The position numbers and the translations under genes were made by a program. A stretch of DNA of 64,000 nucleotides from Qipengyuania marisflavi (GTDB lineage: Bacteria; Pseudomonadota; Alphaproteobacteria; Sphingomonadales; Sphingomonadaceae), in contig NZ_VCAO01000005.1 of NCBI RefSeq assembly GCF_005884405.1, positions 1 through 64,000 of the forward strand, read 5' to 3'. This document shows positions 62,317 to 64,000 of the stretch, one piece after another. The notes beneath the pieces were generated by a model. It saw only the letters and a program-made list of their open reading frames with translations. It did not search any database and was not told where the DNA came from. Within the stretch, counting starts at the first letter, position 1. Each line of letters opens with the position of its first letter.

Positions 62317-64000
62317 GCGCCCTCCATGATGGCCGGGGCATCGCCTGGCCGCGCGGCAGGCCGCAGCCATACTGGCGAGCTGTATGCCCGTTCCTGCGCC
62401 ACCCCCTGCTCGATCACATCTTCGGGAATCTCAAGCCCAAACCTTTTGGCATCGAACAGCACCCAGCGCGGCGTGGGGATTTCCAGCACGCGGACATAAT
62501 AGAACGCGTTTTGCCCGGCGCGGTAATCGGGATCGGTCCAGGCGGCACGCAGTTCTGCGGCGCCGATCGTGTTGGTATAGCTGGCATTGGCGCGGTCGAC
62601 AGTATCGCCCACCGCCGGAACCTTGCCGCCATTACGCTGGCGCTTGGCCATATCGGACCAGACCACATCATAGACCTGTTCCTGCGCCACCCCGTCGGCG
62701 CCGACCCAGCCCTTCACCACCTGCACCCGGTCAAGATTTGCGCCGTCGGGATCCTTGAGCGCCGAGATCAGGAAACTGGGTGCCTTGCCGCTATCGGTCA
62801 GCTGTCCGCCCATCGGCACGCCGCGCGTATAGCCTGCGCGCACCCAATCGCCTTCCCAGTCCTGTTCGGCAAAGTCGAACCCGGCAAACAGCCGCACGGT
62901 CATGCGCGGGCCAGTGGTGGCATAGACTTCGCGCCGCATGAAGGCGTCGAAGATTTCCGTCCGCGTATTGCCGCGCGCCCAGGCCGCTGCATAGCCGCCC
63001 GCCAGATAATTCCAGCCGAAACGCCCCACGCGCGTACCCAGATTTTGCGGCCGCATCGCGCGGGTCGCCTTGGGTTCATTGCCGGTGTGCTTGCCAAAGA
63101 AATTGTCCTCATCCCCGGTGGCCAGCGCGGTGTGGCTGTCGGTCGCACCGATCAGGCCAAAGGCATAGGGGTTGGCCCCCGTCTGCTGCTCCAGTGTCAG
63201 CCCGCGCTTCAGCGCCGATCGGACATAGGATCCGGGCAGCATGTCGGGCGTGGTTGTGTGGGTCAGCGGCAGATTGCCCAGCTCCCACCCGGCGATTCCG
63301 AACCCGGCCAACTCGTCATTAGGAGAAAGGAAGGGGTGCGTCTCGCTGTCGCCCTTGATCTGCGTGGCCTCCACCACCGGCTCTCGCGCGGCGCGGCGGC
63401 GGGCGTAGGCGGCGGTCATCGGCCCGCCATCCGGGCCGGTCAGTTCGAACATCTGCCCGTTGGAAAGATTGGAATTGTGCGGGATCGCCAGCACCTTGCC
63501 CCCGGTCGCCCGTTCATAGGCTTCCATATAATCCCACAGCTGCTCCGCCTCGGTATCGATGCCGGGGAACGGCACCACCTGCTCGGTCCGATCATCATTG
63601 TCCCTGAACATCACCACCCGGTGCAGATTGTTGCCATCGGGCATGGCGGTCCATTCAAACCCGGCAAAGGCGGTGAATGTGCCCGGCTGGTTATAGCGTT
63701 CCAGCAGCGCCAGATGATTGTCCCACAGCGCGCGGGTCGCCCCTGCCTGCCGCTCGGGATCGCGCAAGGCTTCGGGAATTTCGTCATTGGCAGCGGCGGT
63801 AATCAGCTCGGCAATTGCGCGCTGCGACCCTTCCGGCCCTTCGTGCATCAGATCGTACCAGCGCCGCAGCACCGGATCGCGCACCAGCATGCGCGGGGCA
63901 TCAAACAGCCGCCGGGTGGCACCCATCGCGTCCGAATGATCGGCGATGACCAGGAAATCGAGTGGGCGGTCGAGCTGTGCTGGCATGCCGGTGGTGGCCG
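62313..64000 (-). CDS. DUF3604-family protein, N-terminus outside the window
   Basis: The frame remains open to the window edge (ATTGMPAQLDRPLDFLVIAD upstream of the ATG at 63986), so the N-terminal part, probably with a signal peptide, is missing. The visible 560 residues carry DUF3604 patterns: DFLVIADHSDAMGATR, FTAFAGFEWTAMPDGNNLHR, IPHNSNLSNG, GLIGATDSHTALATGDEDNF and EVYATTGPRMTVRLFAGFDF. The His/Asp motifs resemble PHP-type metal sites, suggesting a metallohydrolase. The stop is coupled to the PPIase start. Confidence 0.92.
   Translation of the reverse strand, partial: ATTGMPAQLDRPLDFLVIADHSDAMGATRRLFDAPRMLVRDPVLRRWYDLMHEGPEGSQRAIAELITAAANDEIPEALRDPERQAGATRALWDNHLALLERYNQPGTFTAFAGFEWTAMPDGNNLHRVVMFRDNDDRTEQVVPFPGIDTEAEQLWDYMEAYERATGGKVLAIPHNSNLSNGQMFELTGPDGGPMTAAYARRRAAREPVVEATQIKGDSETHPFLSPNDELAGFGIAGWELGNLPLTHTTTPDMLPGSYVRSALKRGLTLEQQTGANPYAFGLIGATDSHTALATGDEDNFFGKHTGNEPKATRAMRPQNLGTRVGRFGWNYLAGGYAAAWARGNTRTEIFDAFMRREVYATTGPRMTVRLFAGFDFAEQDWEGDWVRAGYTRGVPMGGQLTDSGKAPSFLISALKDPDGANLDRVQVVKGWVGADGVAQEQVYDVVWSDMAKRQRNGGKVPAVGDTVDRANASYTNTIGAAELRAAWTDPDYRAGQNAFYYVRVLEIPTPRWVLFDAKRFGLEIPEDVIEQGVAQERAYSSPVWLRPAARPGDAPAIMEGA

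Noticed and set aside
1-64000. CRISPR array, rRNA operon, prophage
   Set aside because: No regularly spaced direct repeats, no rRNA-like sequence and no phage structural genes were seen.

Overview
The window is high-GC, densely coded DNA from an alphaproteobacterium. Most proteins read as Sphingomonadales, probably the Erythrobacteraceae. Supporting markers are a UPF0262 protein, a CC_3452-family protein, a DUF1674 (SDHAF4-like) protein, rpsT next to dnaA, and an rpmH-rnpA-yidD-yidC-engB run. Almost all of it is chromosomal housekeeping with tight, often 4-nt-overlapping operons. No rRNA operon, CRISPR array or prophage was seen.

Layout. 1-0.8 kb: right end of an IS3-family element that cuts an unknown reverse-strand ORF, then tRNA-Lys(UUU). 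0.9-8.3 kb: carbamoyltransferase, folK, an exported M20 peptidase, an aguB/SIMPL cluster, an exported methyltransferase-like protein and msrA. 8.6-16.5 kb: VOC protein, rsmB, a DUF1674 gene, a P450 with a palindromic operator candidate, then hemH, an orphan molybdopterin hydroxylase large subunit and mrp. 16.5-23.9 kb: hflK-hflC-degP (inner-membrane and periplasmic quality control), a frameshifted small secreted Cys-rich peptide in an AT-rich patch, the class A PBP mrcA, msrB and rpsT. 24.4-36.2 kb: dnaA, a lipoprotein, a PilZ protein, moeB, cobB, dapB-ion channel-nth, a decayed gene with a 10-C run, a DAACS symporter, dapE, cupin, S1/P1 nuclease, GST and VOC genes. 36.4-37.2 kb: two decayed IS5-type transposase tails flanking a SnoaL-like gene. 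37.3-41.8 kb: engB-yidC-yidD-rnpA-rpmH, then an exported ClpP-like protein.

41.9-47.0 kb holds the main accessory feature. The competence helicase gene comM is split by a complete 3,620-bp IS1595-family element with 26-bp perfect terminal inverted repeats and an 8-bp target duplication. Removing the element and one duplication restores a 502-codon comM exactly. Besides its transposase the element carries at least four cargo genes: a membrane protein, a DUF6471 protein, a DUF4760 protein and a small helical protein. Overlapping divergent promoters and a palindromic operator candidate lie between the DUF6471 gene and the transposase gene.

47-60.5 kb returns to core genes: an HxlR regulator facing a CC_3452 gene across a repeat-rich operator region, rpmJ, galE, an M14 carboxypeptidase, cdd, a GH25-like protein, UPF0262, dnaB, a phospholipase D/cardiolipin synthase, rpoZ, DUF3667 and ftsH. 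60.5-64 kb is a translationally coupled envelope operon (DUF3604, parvulin-type PPIase, HupE/UreJ-like) whose first gene runs off the window.
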